Shown here in pieces: positions 24,793 to 32,558 of a DNA stretch of 64,000 nt. The translations under genes and the position numbers were made by a program. A model generated the notes under the pieces. It was not told where the DNA came from and searched no databases. It was given only the letters and a program-made list of their open reading frames with translations. The stretch is taken from the NCBI GenBank assembly GCA_910585015.1, contig CAJUCT010000008.1:37232-101231 (forward strand). Direction: 5' to 3'. Within the stretch, counting starts at the first letter, position 1; each line of letters opens with the position of its first letter. The stretch comes from an uncultured Acetatifactor sp. (GTDB taxonomy: Bacteria > Bacillota > Clostridia > Lachnospirales > Lachnospiraceae).

Positions 24793-25287
24793 ATGAAGGT
24801 AGTGAGTAAACAGAGGAACAGCAGAATGTGCTATGTCTGCGGGATGGATAACCCGGTGGGGCTGAAGGCGCCGTTTTACAATATGGAGGACGGGAGTGTG
24901 ATGACCCTGTTCCGGTTTGAGGAGGAACATCAGAGTTTCCCTCAGAGGGTTCACGGAGGACTGGCGGCTACCATGCTGGACGAACTGGGCCTGCGGGCTC
25001 TGTGGGCGCTGGAGGGGGAAGATGCGCTGGGAGTCACCATGTCCATGGCAGTGAAATACCGAAAACCTGTGCCCTATCAGGAGGAACTGGTGGGGAAGGG
25101 AATTGTGGTGAAAGCTTCATCCAAGTTTGCTACCATGAAGACGGAGATCTATGATCGAAAGGGGATACTTCTGGTCGGTGGGGATCTCCGATACATAAAA
25201 CTGGATGCGGAGCAAATTGCGGAGAATGTGGATGCCCATGAGGAGACGTGTTATTTGATTGCGGATGACGTGAAGGAAATATTTTAG
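24793..25287 (+). CDS. PaaI-like hotdog thioesterase
   Basis: A 164-aa single hotdog domain with CYVCGMDNPVGLKAPFY at the N-terminus, VHGGLAATMLDELG (the hotdog helix with the catalytic-type HGG..DE) and VTMSMAVKYRKPVPY. Family members hydrolyse acyl-CoA or acyl-ACP thioesters; the substrate is unknown. Either of two ATGs (24787, 24793) could be used; the second is better spaced from GGAG. It converges with queT. Confidence 0.85.
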   Translation: MKVVSKQRNSRMCYVCGMDNPVGLKAPFYNMEDGSVMTLFRFEEEHQSFPQRVHGGLAATMLDELGLRALWALEGEDALGVTMSMAVKYRKPVPYQEELVGKGIVVKASSKFATMKTEIYDRKGILLVGGDLRYIKLDAEQIAENVDAHEETCYLIADDVKEIF

Positions 25288-25337
25288 AGAAAACAGCGTT
25301 GCAGGAGCCGTTTTGCTATTTTACTTTGCTTTTGGTT

Positions 25338-25835
25338 CTATTTTTCAGGTGCAGGGAAAATATATTTTTTATATCGCTGCAGCACAAGAAGCAGCAGTAT
25401 CCCAAGCACACCGCAGGACAATATCTCACCGATGCCTACGGTCAGCATGAAAAACGGAATGGAGCCAGGAATATGATATGCGAAGTACAGCACCAACGGC
25501 ACGATTATGGTGTTGGCGGCGATGGGGGGCAGGGGAGCCAGCCATTTACAGCGGCGCAGCAGATAAGTGCCAATAGCCCCTATCAGCGTGGCCATGCTGC
25601 CAAAGACCACGTCCCAGATGATGGCACCGGTCAGCAGGTTGCTGATCAGGCATCCCAGGAACAGGCCCGGTATGGCAGCAGGTGTGAAAAAGGGTAATAT
25701 GGTAAGCGCTTCGGAAAAGCGAAGCTGGATGGCATGGTTTGCCAGGCCCAGAGCGTTGGCCAGCAATGTCAGCACCACATAGAGGGCGGCGATAAGCGCC
25801 GCCTGGGCGATGAAAAGTGTTTTACTGTTTTTCAT
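25338..25835 (-). CDS. queT: Queuosine precursor transporter QueT (ECF S component)
   Basis: A 165-aa membrane protein with about six helices, matching the QueT family: ALYVVLTLLANALGLANHAIQLRFSEAL at the N-terminus (QLRFSEAL is characteristic) and GAIIWDVVFGSMATLIGA. It is predicted to bind a queuine/preQ precursor and to use shared EcfAAT, which is not in the window. The start at 25835 follows GAGGAG. The leader folds into structures that may be a preQ1-like switch. Confidence 0.85.
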   Translation of the reverse strand: MKNSKTLFIAQAALIAALYVVLTLLANALGLANHAIQLRFSEALTILPFFTPAAIPGLFLGCLISNLLTGAIIWDVVFGSMATLIGAIGTYLLRRCKWLAPLPPIAANTIIVPLVLYFAYHIPGSIPFFMLTVGIGEILSCGVLGILLLLVLQRYKKYIFPAPEK

Positions 25836-25839
25836 TGTG

Positions 25840-25930
25840 TATATCTCCTCTAGTATTTTTTTAACGAGTGGAAGGTCTCGAACACTCGGTTTGATCAGCC
25901 TATTGACCTTGGTTAATGAGGCTCCTGCAA
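25840..25930 (-). promoter_or_regulatory. Structured queT leader, possible preQ1-type riboswitch
   Basis: On the minus strand: AGCCT...AGGCT encloses a loop with AAGGTC. A second hairpin CGAGTG/CACTCG has loop TTCGAGACCTTC, then TTAAAAAAATACTAGAGGAG leads to the start. The second hairpin, its UUCGAG-type loop and its A-rich tail are laid out like preQ1-I riboswitches, and loop CCTTC could pair with the GAGG of the ribosome site. AAGGTC in loop 1 can pair instead with GACCTT in loop 2. The match is by eye and not exact. Confidence 0.4.
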
Positions 25931-25998
25931 CGAAAAATAGTGTAGCACAATTCCGGCGGAATGGCAAGGGGGATAAATCTCCGTAAAAGGCAGGCTTG

Positions 25999-26538
25999 TC
26001 AGCCGATAAGCCCGGCTTTTTTAAGTCGTTTGCGGATCAGCCCTCCAAGTCCCAGAGTGACAGCGAGCTTGATTAGGTCGGCCGGGATGTAGGGGATCAC
26101 GCCCATCCACAGTGCTTCCAGGAAGGAACACTTCATCAGGTAGCCCAGCCACAGGGTGCCAAATAAGTACATAACCGCCGTTCCCAGCACCATGCCCGCC
26201 AGATGCATCAGCCATTTAGCGGGCCATTTGCTGATGAAGAAGCCGGCAATCAGGGATAGGAAGATATACCCCAGCAGGTAGCCGCCCGTAGGTCCCAGGA
26301 CTTTGCCCACACCGCCAGAAAAGCCGGTAAACACAGGCAGTCCCACCAGGCCGATCAGCAGATAGGCCAGGCAGCTGATTGTCCCCCATTTCATCCCCAG
26401 CAAATAAGTGGCCAGCAGCACTCCCAGAACCCCCAGGGATATGGGCACCGGGCTTATGGGCAGCGGAAAGGAAATAGGCCCCAATACGCAGATAACGGCA
26501 GTCATCAGTCCAATTAACGCAATTTTTTTTGTGTTCAT
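25999..26538 (-). CDS. bioY: Biotin transporter BioY (ECF S component)
   Basis: A 179-aa membrane protein with six helices, typical of BioY: MTAVICVLGPISFPLPISPVPIS at the N-terminus, FSGGVGKVLGPTGGYLLGYI in the middle (the biotin-site loop) and PADLIKLAVTLGLGG at the end. It imports biotin alone or with an ECF module. The start at 26538 follows GGAGAAC. TTGTAAACC and GGTTTACAA half-sites around the promoter suggest BirA control. Confidence 0.93.
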   Translation of the reverse strand: MNTKKIALIGLMTAVICVLGPISFPLPISPVPISLGVLGVLLATYLLGMKWGTISCLAYLLIGLVGLPVFTGFSGGVGKVLGPTGGYLLGYIFLSLIAGFFISKWPAKWLMHLAGMVLGTAVMYLFGTLWLGYLMKCSFLEALWMGVIPYIPADLIKLAVTLGLGGLIRKRLKKAGLIG

Positions 26539-26605
26539 ATATTTGTTCTCCTTGTATAGTGTTTTTGCTGCCCCAGCGTTAGAAAGTTGTCTGTAACAGA
26601 GCAGC

Positions 26606-26693
26606 TTGTGAACGTATATTGTAAACCTTTGCACAAAAGGAGTATATAATATATCGGAACAAATGTCAACCTGTTATGCAATGCGGTTTACAA
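26606..26693 (-). promoter_or_regulatory. bioY promoter with possible BirA half-sites
   Basis: On the minus strand TTGACA (26669-26664) and TATACT (26646-26641) are 17 nt apart, a near-consensus promoter. Plus-strand TTGTAAACC (26619-26627), TTGTGAACG (26606-26614) and GGTTTACAA (26685-26693) resemble BirA operator halves. Their spacing (57 nt between inverted halves) is far from the usual 15-16, so BirA control is tentative. Confidence 0.45.
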
Positions 26694-26858
26694 ATAATAG
26701 AGAACAATGCTTCGGGAATGTTGATACAGGCTGCAGGCAACCCCTGTAAGACTATTTCCGAGGGGCGTTCTGCGCCATATCCTATAGATTGTTTAGAAGC
26801 GGATGACAAAACTTCAGAGTCCTATATGTATTCAATGGAGCGAAAGAGGGTTGAAGAA

Positions 26859-26908
26859 AATCCCCGAAAATCAGAGGAAATAGTGGTCTGACTTTCGGGG
26901 GATTTTTA
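26859..26908. terminator. Terminator of prs
   Basis: AATCCCCGAAAATCAGA pairs with TCTGACTTTCGGGGGATT across a short A-rich loop. T-tracts exist on both sides, so it can stop the minus-strand prs transcript and plus-strand readthrough. Confidence 0.85.
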
Positions 26909-28093
26909 TTGCAGTTCTCCGTTGCGATACCGGGCCACGATGCTCTGTATCCTCTCATTGGGATTCAGCAGGTCGCTGATGGAGGAGTCATGGTTCAGGG
27001 TATCAATGATGTAGGCGATATATTTGCTCATGTCACAGTTGATATACCATTCCCGTTCCAGGAGTTCAGGTGTCTGGTAGATCAGGTTGGTGGTCAGGAT
27101 TCTGGAGATCAGGCCGCTCTCATAAGCTCTGTCAAATTTTGCCAGGCCATTGGTAAACAGACCAAAGGTAGAAAATACAAAGATATTGGCCGCTTTACGC
27201 TGTTTCAGGGCGGCGGCGGTCTCCAGAATGCTGTCGCCGGAGGAGATCATATCGTCGATGATGATCATATCTTTGCCCTCTACGCTTGAACCCAAAAACT
27301 CGTGTGCAACGATGGGATTGCGGCCATTCACCACCTGGGTATAATCCCGGCGCTTGTAGAACATACCCATATCCAGTCCCAGCACATTGGCGATATAGAT
27401 GGCCCGTTTCATACCTCCTTCGTCCGGGCTGATGACCATCATGTGTCGGCTGTCGATCTGCAAATCCTTCACATGGCGCAGCAATCCCTTGACAAACTGA
27501 TAGGCGGGCTGTACGGTTTCAAAGCCGTGCAGGGGAATGGCATTCTGCACCCGGGGGTCGTGGGCATCGAAGGTAATGATATTGTCTACGCCCATGCCAA
27601 CCAGTTCCTGCAGGGCCAGAGCACAGTCCAGGGATTCCCGGCCGGTCCTCTTATGTTGGCGGCTTTCATACAGGTAAGGCATAATCACGGTGATCCGGCG
27701 GGCCTTTCCGCCCACAGCGGCAATAATGCGCTTTAAATCCTGATAGTGGTCGTCGGGGGACATATGATTTTCATGCCCGCATAGGGAGTAGGTCAGGCTG
27801 TAGTTGCAGACATCCACCAACAGATAGAGATCACAGCCTCTGACGGATTCCAGAATCATGCCCTTGGCTTCTCCGGAACCAAAACGGGGCACCTTGGCAT
27901 TCAGCAGATAAGAATCTCTTTGATAGCCGGCAAATGCCAGGGAATCCCGGTGCTCATGTTCCCGCTCAGTTCTCCACCTTACCAGGAACTTGTCCACCAT
28001 ATCGCCCAGTACTCTACAGCCCTCCAGGGCTATTATTCCCAAGGAACCCACGGGAATGGTTTCTAGGTTGCGCTTCTCTTCACGATTTGGCAT
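26906..28093 (-). CDS. prs: Ribose-phosphate pyrophosphokinase (long form)
   Basis: PRPP synthetase, which transfers pyrophosphate from ATP to ribose-5-phosphate. At 395 aa it is longer than the usual 310-320, with an N-terminal extension (about 1-60). Motifs: MPYLYESRQHKRTGRESL (flexible loop and ATP region), DNIITFDAHDPR, VISPDEGGMKRA and the PRPP loop MIIIDDMISSGDSILETA. This divergent long form is common in clostridial genomes, from memory. It supplies PRPP for upp among others. A family C hairpin lies upstream. Confidence 0.9.
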   Translation of the reverse strand: MPNREEKRNLETIPVGSLGIIALEGCRVLGDMVDKFLVRWRTEREHEHRDSLAFAGYQRDSYLLNAKVPRFGSGEAKGMILESVRGCDLYLLVDVCNYSLTYSLCGHENHMSPDDHYQDLKRIIAAVGGKARRITVIMPYLYESRQHKRTGRESLDCALALQELVGMGVDNIITFDAHDPRVQNAIPLHGFETVQPAYQFVKGLLRHVKDLQIDSRHMMVISPDEGGMKRAIYIANVLGLDMGMFYKRRDYTQVVNGRNPIVAHEFLGSSVEGKDMIIIDDMISSGDSILETAAALKQRKAANIFVFSTFGLFTNGLAKFDRAYESGLISRILTTNLIYQTPELLEREWYINCDMSKYIAYIIDTLNHDSSISDLLNPNERIQSIVARYRNGELQ

Positions 28094-28134
28094 GAAAATC
28101 CTCCTTATTTATACTGACGGTCACTAAAACTTGC

Positions 28135-28207
28135 CAAGTAACCCGACTCACGAGCAAAAGATTTCAGAGACATCGCGGCATATTTCATCGCTGGTGAGTA
28201 TAGAGTT
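28135..28207 (-). repeat. Family C inverted repeat upstream of prs
   Basis: AGTAACCCG-ACTCACGAGC, a 34-nt loop, GCTGGTGAGT-ATAGAG (one mismatch in a 10-bp stem). The same flanks AGTAACCYGACT/AGTATA and an identical 34-nt loop length occur at 34.99-35.08 kb. The rest of 28094-28264 holds nothing else recognisable. Confidence 0.5.
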
Positions 28208-28264
28208 TCGTATATGCCCTGCCAGTCTTCAATCCGGGCGATCAATTTCCGGGAATATACTGAT

Positions 28265-29257
28265 TTAAAGTTTTGTTGCTGCTTGACGCTCTTTGCCCGA
28301 TAATCTTCTTTTGTACATGCGAATATCCGGGCCGGTCAGCTTACACAGAGAATAATTGCTGGTGATGCGGGAAAAAATGCGGTCCGAGTAACGGTCACGT
28401 ATCTCTTCCAGATTCAGGTTAGTGGAGATAATAGTAGCTTTCTGCCGCAGGTGCCGTTCGTTGAGTAACGAGAACAGCTGGGAAGTCACAAAGCTGTTGG
28501 TCACTTCCGTCCCCAGATCGTCAATAATCACCAGGTCACTATTGTAAATGTCTTTGCAGAAATTGTAAAGGGTTTCTTTTGCTTTTGTGTCGAAGTTATA
28601 GCGGGCCAGAGTATCAAACAGGCCGCTGGCGCTGAAATAGATCACGGCCATGCCCAGAGAGAGCAGTTCCCTGGCAATACAGCCGGATAAAAAACTCTTG
28701 CCTGTACCTACTGTACCATAAAACAGTAAATTATGATAGCTTTTTTTGAAATCCTCCACGAATTTATGACTGATGGACACTGCGTTTTCAAAACGCTGCA
28801 GGTCCTCGCCCTTGTAGTAGGAGGTGGAAAGGGTGTCAAAATTCTCCCGGGCAATCATTTCTTGAATGCCGGATTGTTCATAGAGCAGGGTGATCTCCTG
28901 CTGGCGGAAGCAGTGGCATTTCTCACTGCCGATATAGCCGGTGTCCTGACAGTCGGGGCAGTCATAGAAAGGCTCCAGATAGTCTGGGGGATACCCGGCC
29001 TGGGACAGCAGCTTCCGACGGCGGGCGGCTTTTCGGGCCAGTTCCTGCCTTAGTTCGTCCAGCGCCGCCTGATCCCCGTCCAGCAGCAGACGCGCGTGAG
29101 CCACGCAGGTTCCGCCCACGGAGGTGTCCAGTTCCCGGTACTCCGGCAGCTTTGCATAAACCTGCGCTCTGCGCTGCATCAACAGACGCATATTGTGATT
29201 TTGCTTTTCCTCATAACTGCGTTTTATGGTGTCGTACTGTGCTTTAGTCAATGCCAC
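28265..29257 (-). CDS. DnaI/DnaC-like helicase loader ATPase
   Basis: The 330-aa protein has an N-terminal part with a CPDCxxTG...CHC zinc motif (about 104-120) and a AAA+ domain (about 160-330): Walker A LFYGTVGTGKSFLSGC, Walker B LVIIDDLGTE, sensor ISTNLNLEEI and arginine-finger region DRIFSRI. It would load the replicative helicase. The gene follows the DnaD-like gene by 47 nt, so the two primosomal factors form an operon. Confidence 0.9.
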   Translation of the reverse strand: MALTKAQYDTIKRSYEEKQNHNMRLLMQRRAQVYAKLPEYRELDTSVGGTCVAHARLLLDGDQAALDELRQELARKAARRRKLLSQAGYPPDYLEPFYDCPDCQDTGYIGSEKCHCFRQQEITLLYEQSGIQEMIARENFDTLSTSYYKGEDLQRFENAVSISHKFVEDFKKSYHNLLFYGTVGTGKSFLSGCIARELLSLGMAVIYFSASGLFDTLARYNFDTKAKETLYNFCKDIYNSDLVIIDDLGTEVTNSFVTSQLFSLLNERHLRQKATIISTNLNLEEIRDRYSDRIFSRITSNYSLCKLTGPDIRMYKRRLSGKERQAATKL

Positions 29258-29304
29258 GGCGGATTCTCCTATATTGGCGCTCTGTTTGCGGTTCTACGGA
29301 TTCC

Positions 29305-30480
29305 CTAGTTGCTGAGGAGTTCTTTTTCCAATTCCTCAAAATTGTAGGTGTTCTGCTTAAACTGATTGAACTTGTTGCCGGTGCTGCTGTTGCGGGCAGT
29401 GGTGCTTGAAGCGGTATTCTTTTGCTTCTGATGTTGTTCGTCCACTCTCTTGATGTCGGCTTTATGGCGGACATTCTCCTTGCGCCAGCTGTTTAAGATC
29501 CCTTCCGCATATTCAAAGCGGTGCTTATCCACAGCCAGCACCGTGCGCTCACATGCCTCGAAAATGATATCCGGGCTGAAGCCGTACTCTCCGGTCCAGC
29601 GGTTGATATATTCCAGTTCCTTACTGGTGGGAGCGGAGGTCTTGCCCAGCTCATTCATGATGGCATAGACAGACTTATCGTATTTGAGGGCGGTCTTTTG
29701 TGCCTGCTTGGGGTTAGTGATCCCCTGCTGGGCCCAGCTGATGGCCACCTTTTCCATATAGCGGAAATCTTTTTTGCCCCGATCTACACAGTACTGGATG
29801 AGATAGTCGATGAGGTCGTCGGAAAAATGCAGTACATCCGACAGATACAGGATTGTTCTCATATCCGATGATGTCAGAGGTCTGCCCACGTACACCTGGG
29901 CCACGAACAGCAGCTGGGCAGTGTTCTCCTGCTCCTTAAAGTTGCGCAGCTGGTCGGCGCTGTAGGTGGGCTTGGCGTAGGGATCGGGCTCCTGTTCCTG
30001 TTCCGGCTCCGGTTCTTTATGCATGGCTGTCGGGCTATTAACGGCAGGACCTGCGTCGGATACAGTGGTCACGTCCGTGGCGGAAGGCCGGATATCCGGT
30101 ATAGTCATCGGTTCCTGGGGCCGCAGCGCCACGGCGTCGGCACTATCACCGCGGGAGGAGACGGAAGGGGTACCGGTTTTCACAGGATTCAATTCACACA
30201 GATGGATGCCCACCAGATTTTTGTCCTCATCGTAGTCCAAGGACAAAAGTTTTTGCTTTTCCCAGTAGCGAAGAGCGCGCAGTACGTCCTTCTCCGTATG
30301 GTTAAACTTATCCGCAATATCCGAGACGCTGAAAGCCATGTTGGCATGGATCATGCGCAGCAGATATAAATAGACCTTCAGCTGGGCATCATTGGCATCT
30401 TTCATATAGTTGTCAATAAAATAGTCGGATACGGCGGTGGACTCTATGTAATTATCCTTATAAATCGTTAAACGTGCCAT
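29305..30480 (-). CDS. DnaD domain primosomal protein
   Basis: The 391-aa protein has an N-terminal winged-helix region (about 20-100; DKFNHTEKDVLRALRYWEKQKLLSLDYDE), a low-complexity acidic linker (about 105-185, EPEPEQEQEPDPY) and two C-terminal DnaB_2/DnaD domains (about 190-340). These include the DnaD signature GYSPD-like YGFSPDIIFEACERTV. It acts in replication restart or initiation together with the downstream DnaI-like loader. The leader is a family A repeat followed by a DnaA-box cluster. Confidence 0.88.
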   Translation of the reverse strand: MARLTIYKDNYIESTAVSDYFIDNYMKDANDAQLKVYLYLLRMIHANMAFSVSDIADKFNHTEKDVLRALRYWEKQKLLSLDYDEDKNLVGIHLCELNPVKTGTPSVSSRGDSADAVALRPQEPMTIPDIRPSATDVTTVSDAGPAVNSPTAMHKEPEPEQEQEPDPYAKPTYSADQLRNFKEQENTAQLLFVAQVYVGRPLTSSDMRTILYLSDVLHFSDDLIDYLIQYCVDRGKKDFRYMEKVAISWAQQGITNPKQAQKTALKYDKSVYAIMNELGKTSAPTSKELEYINRWTGEYGFSPDIIFEACERTVLAVDKHRFEYAEGILNSWRKENVRHKADIKRVDEQHQKQKNTASSTTARNSSTGNKFNQFKQNTYNFEELEKELLSN

Positions 30481-30493
30481 GTATAACCATCCT

Positions 30494-30661
30494 TATTTAA
30501 AGTTCCGCAGCTTCCCTGTCACTGCACAGATCCGGTGATGAACATCCAGCCGCTGACGGCGTCTGAATATTCATCAGTGCAGTAACAGGGAAGCAGCTGT
30601 TTAAAGTTCCGCAGCTTCCCTGTCACTGCACAGATCCGGTGATGAACATCCAGCCGCTGAC
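30494..30661 (-). repeat. Family A leader hairpin with a second half copy, before the dnaD-like gene
   Basis: GCTTCCCTGTCACTGCAC (from 30509) pairs with its complement around 30577-30595 with one mismatch; the inner GATGAACATCC...ATATTCATC also pairs. On the minus strand the element ends GGGAAGCTGCGGAACTTTAAATAAGGATGG before the ATG at 30480. Positions 30496-30557 are repeated exactly at 30600-30661, a 104-nt offset, so an adjacent half element exists. Confidence 0.9.
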
Positions 30662-30763
30662 AGAACTGTTTCGTGTCAGTGGTTCAAAGTATATCATAAG
30701 AAAACTGAAAAAGAAATAGGCATTTTGCCGGAAAGAAAAACACCTTACAGGAAGGCGGAAAAA

Positions 30764-30935
30764 TGTGGAAACGGTGGATAGAGTGGATAATTTTTATAGC
30801 GTTGAGGGAATTTTCCTGATAGATTCGGCAAGCCGCTTCTTCCGAACGGGAGGACGGCTTATCCACAGTTTTTAGAAAAATATCCACATTTTTTTGCCGC
30901 GGGAGCAGCAGAAAAAATGTGGATATGGTGGATAA
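30764..30935. promoter_or_regulatory. DnaA-box cluster between murC and the dnaD-like gene
   Basis: One perfect TTATCCACA (30859-30867) is present. Single-mismatch sites are AGTGGATAA (30782), ATATCCACA (30880), TGTGGATAT (30918) and GGTGGATAA (30927). Looser sites are TGTGGAAAC (30764) and GGTGGATAG (30773). The spacing is irregular and AT-rich stretches lie between. Seven sites in 172 bp is far above chance. No dnaA or dnaN is present, so a regulatory or DnaA-titration role fits better than oriC. Confidence 0.75.
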
Positions 30936-32315
30936 CTATTTTTGGAGGAGGGATTCGCCGATTTTCACCACATCCCCGGCTCCCATAGTTATCAACAGGT
31001 CGCCGTTTATGCAATTTTCTAACAGGAATTTTTCGGCTTCCTCAAAAGTGGGGAAGTAGTCGCACTCCCGGCCAAGCCTTTGGACAGCGGCCTGCAGATC
31101 CCGGGAACTGATGCCCAGGGTATCCTTTTCCCTGGCGGCATAGATATCTGTCAGCACTACCCGGTCAGCCAGGGTCAGGGCCTGGGCAAACTGCTCCATA
31201 AAGTCTCTGGTGCGGGAGTAAGTATGAGGCTGGAACATGCACCAGAGGGTCTTGTGGGGATAATTATGCGCCGCCTGCAAGGTTGCAGTAATTTCTGTGG
31301 GGTGATGTGCATAATCATCTATTATAGTGACACCGTTCACATTGCCCTTGTACTCAAAACGCCGGTCCGTGCCCTGAAATTCATGCAGGGCCGCCAGGGT
31401 ATTTTCACGGCTGATGTCCAACAGATCCGCGGTGGCGATAGCCGCCAGAGCATTGTGTACATTGTGACTGCCGGGCACTTTCAGCGACACCTGTTGGGGA
31501 TCCCGGCCGGGACTGTGCAGCAGGAAGGAGGCGTTGCCCTGCTCATCCTGGGCAATGTCGCTGGCATAGTAGTCACAGCCGCCGTCATGACCGTAGGTGA
31601 TAATCCGGCAGGACAAGCCCTGGGTCAGTTCCTGCCAGCGATCAATGTCGCCGCTGATTACCAGGGTGCCATCCTGGGGCAGCAGCCGGGCAAAGTTATG
31701 GAAGGAATGACGGATGGCCGCCAGGTCTTTGAAAAAGTCCAGATGATCCTCTTCCACGTTCAGAATCAGGGCGATCTTGGGAAAGAAGCTTAAAAAGCTG
31801 TTCGTATACTCACAGGCTTCGGTGAGGAAGTAGCCGCTTTCCCCCACTCTTATGTTGCCGCCGATAGACTTTAAGATACCGCCGATGGACAGGGTGGGAT
31901 CGGTGCCCGCTTTAAGCAGGATTTCGGAGAGCATGGATGTGGTGGTGGTCTTGCCGTGGGTGCCGCTGACGGCGATGGGAAGTTCATAATTCTTCATGAT
32001 CTGTCCCAGCAGCTGGGCCCTGGACAAGTAGGGGATTTCCTTCTGGCGGATGGCCGCAAATTCCAGATTGTCCTCGTGTACGGCGCTGGTCAGCACGGCG
32101 CAGTCGATACCCTCCGTGACATGGGCGGCATCTTCCCCATAGTAAACCTGAATGCCTTTTTTCTCCAGAGCCTGGGTGATGGGGCTGGATTTCCAGTCGG
32201 AACCGGATACGGCAAAGCCCGCCTGGTGCAGAATTTCCGCCAGCCCGCTCATGCTGATACCGCCGATACCCACAAAATAAACAGAAACGGGGTGTTTAAA
32301 ATCTATCTGATACAT
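30936..32315 (-). CDS. murC: UDP-N-acetylmuramate--L-alanine ligase
   Basis: The 459-aa Mur ligase adds L-Ala to UDP-MurNAc. The N-terminal Rossmann part has HFVGIGG-like YFVGIGGISMSGLAEIL, the central ATP domain has SGTHGKTTTTSML, then EACEYTNSFLSF and the C-terminal DDYAHHPTEI. All key Mur motifs are present. A promoter is visible upstream; the gene is divergent from glgC. Confidence 0.97.
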   Translation of the reverse strand: MYQIDFKHPVSVYFVGIGGISMSGLAEILHQAGFAVSGSDWKSSPITQALEKKGIQVYYGEDAAHVTEGIDCAVLTSAVHEDNLEFAAIRQKEIPYLSRAQLLGQIMKNYELPIAVSGTHGKTTTTSMLSEILLKAGTDPTLSIGGILKSIGGNIRVGESGYFLTEACEYTNSFLSFFPKIALILNVEEDHLDFFKDLAAIRHSFHNFARLLPQDGTLVISGDIDRWQELTQGLSCRIITYGHDGGCDYYASDIAQDEQGNASFLLHSPGRDPQQVSLKVPGSHNVHNALAAIATADLLDISRENTLAALHEFQGTDRRFEYKGNVNGVTIIDDYAHHPTEITATLQAAHNYPHKTLWCMFQPHTYSRTRDFMEQFAQALTLADRVVLTDIYAAREKDTLGISSRDLQAAVQRLGRECDYFPTFEEAEKFLLENCINGDLLITMGAGDVVKIGESLLQK

Positions 32316-32366
32316 AACAGCGCATAACTCCTTTTTGAGAAATGTTCTAAAATTATTATATTCCTT

Positions 32367-32395
32367 ATTATATACTTTGTGGGTAAAAAAAACAA
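32367..32395 (-). promoter_or_regulatory. Promoter of murC
   Basis: Minus-strand TTGTTT (32395-32390) and TATAAT (32372-32367) with a 17-nt spacer. Confidence 0.55.
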
Positions 32396-32472
32396 ACGCA
32401 TTTTAATGTTAAGAAAATTCTGTTAAAATTGAATAAAAAAGGGAAACAAAATAACTTTTTTCTGTAAAAATA

Positions 32473-32501
32473 TTCACAATTCTTATTGGATATGTTATAA
32501 T
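32473..32501 (+). promoter_or_regulatory. Promoter of glgC-glgD
   Basis: TTCACA and TATAAT with a 17-nt spacer, 57 nt before the glgC start codon. Confidence 0.65.
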
Positions 32502-32558
32502 GTATACAAGACAAGGCCGAGGAATGCATTGTCTATTATGCTAGATTGAGGTGATGAC

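Noticed and set aside
26676..26891. 71-aa frame downstream of bioY promoter
   Set aside because: No ribosome site, no conserved pattern, and its end lies inside the prs terminator.
30684..30887. 67-aa minus-strand frame inside the DnaA-box region
   Set aside because: No ribosome site and biased composition from the AT-rich spacer.
30481..30935. Chromosomal replication origin
   Set aside because: DnaA boxes are dense, but dnaA, dnaN and the usual origin neighbours are absent; a regulatory cluster is the simpler reading.
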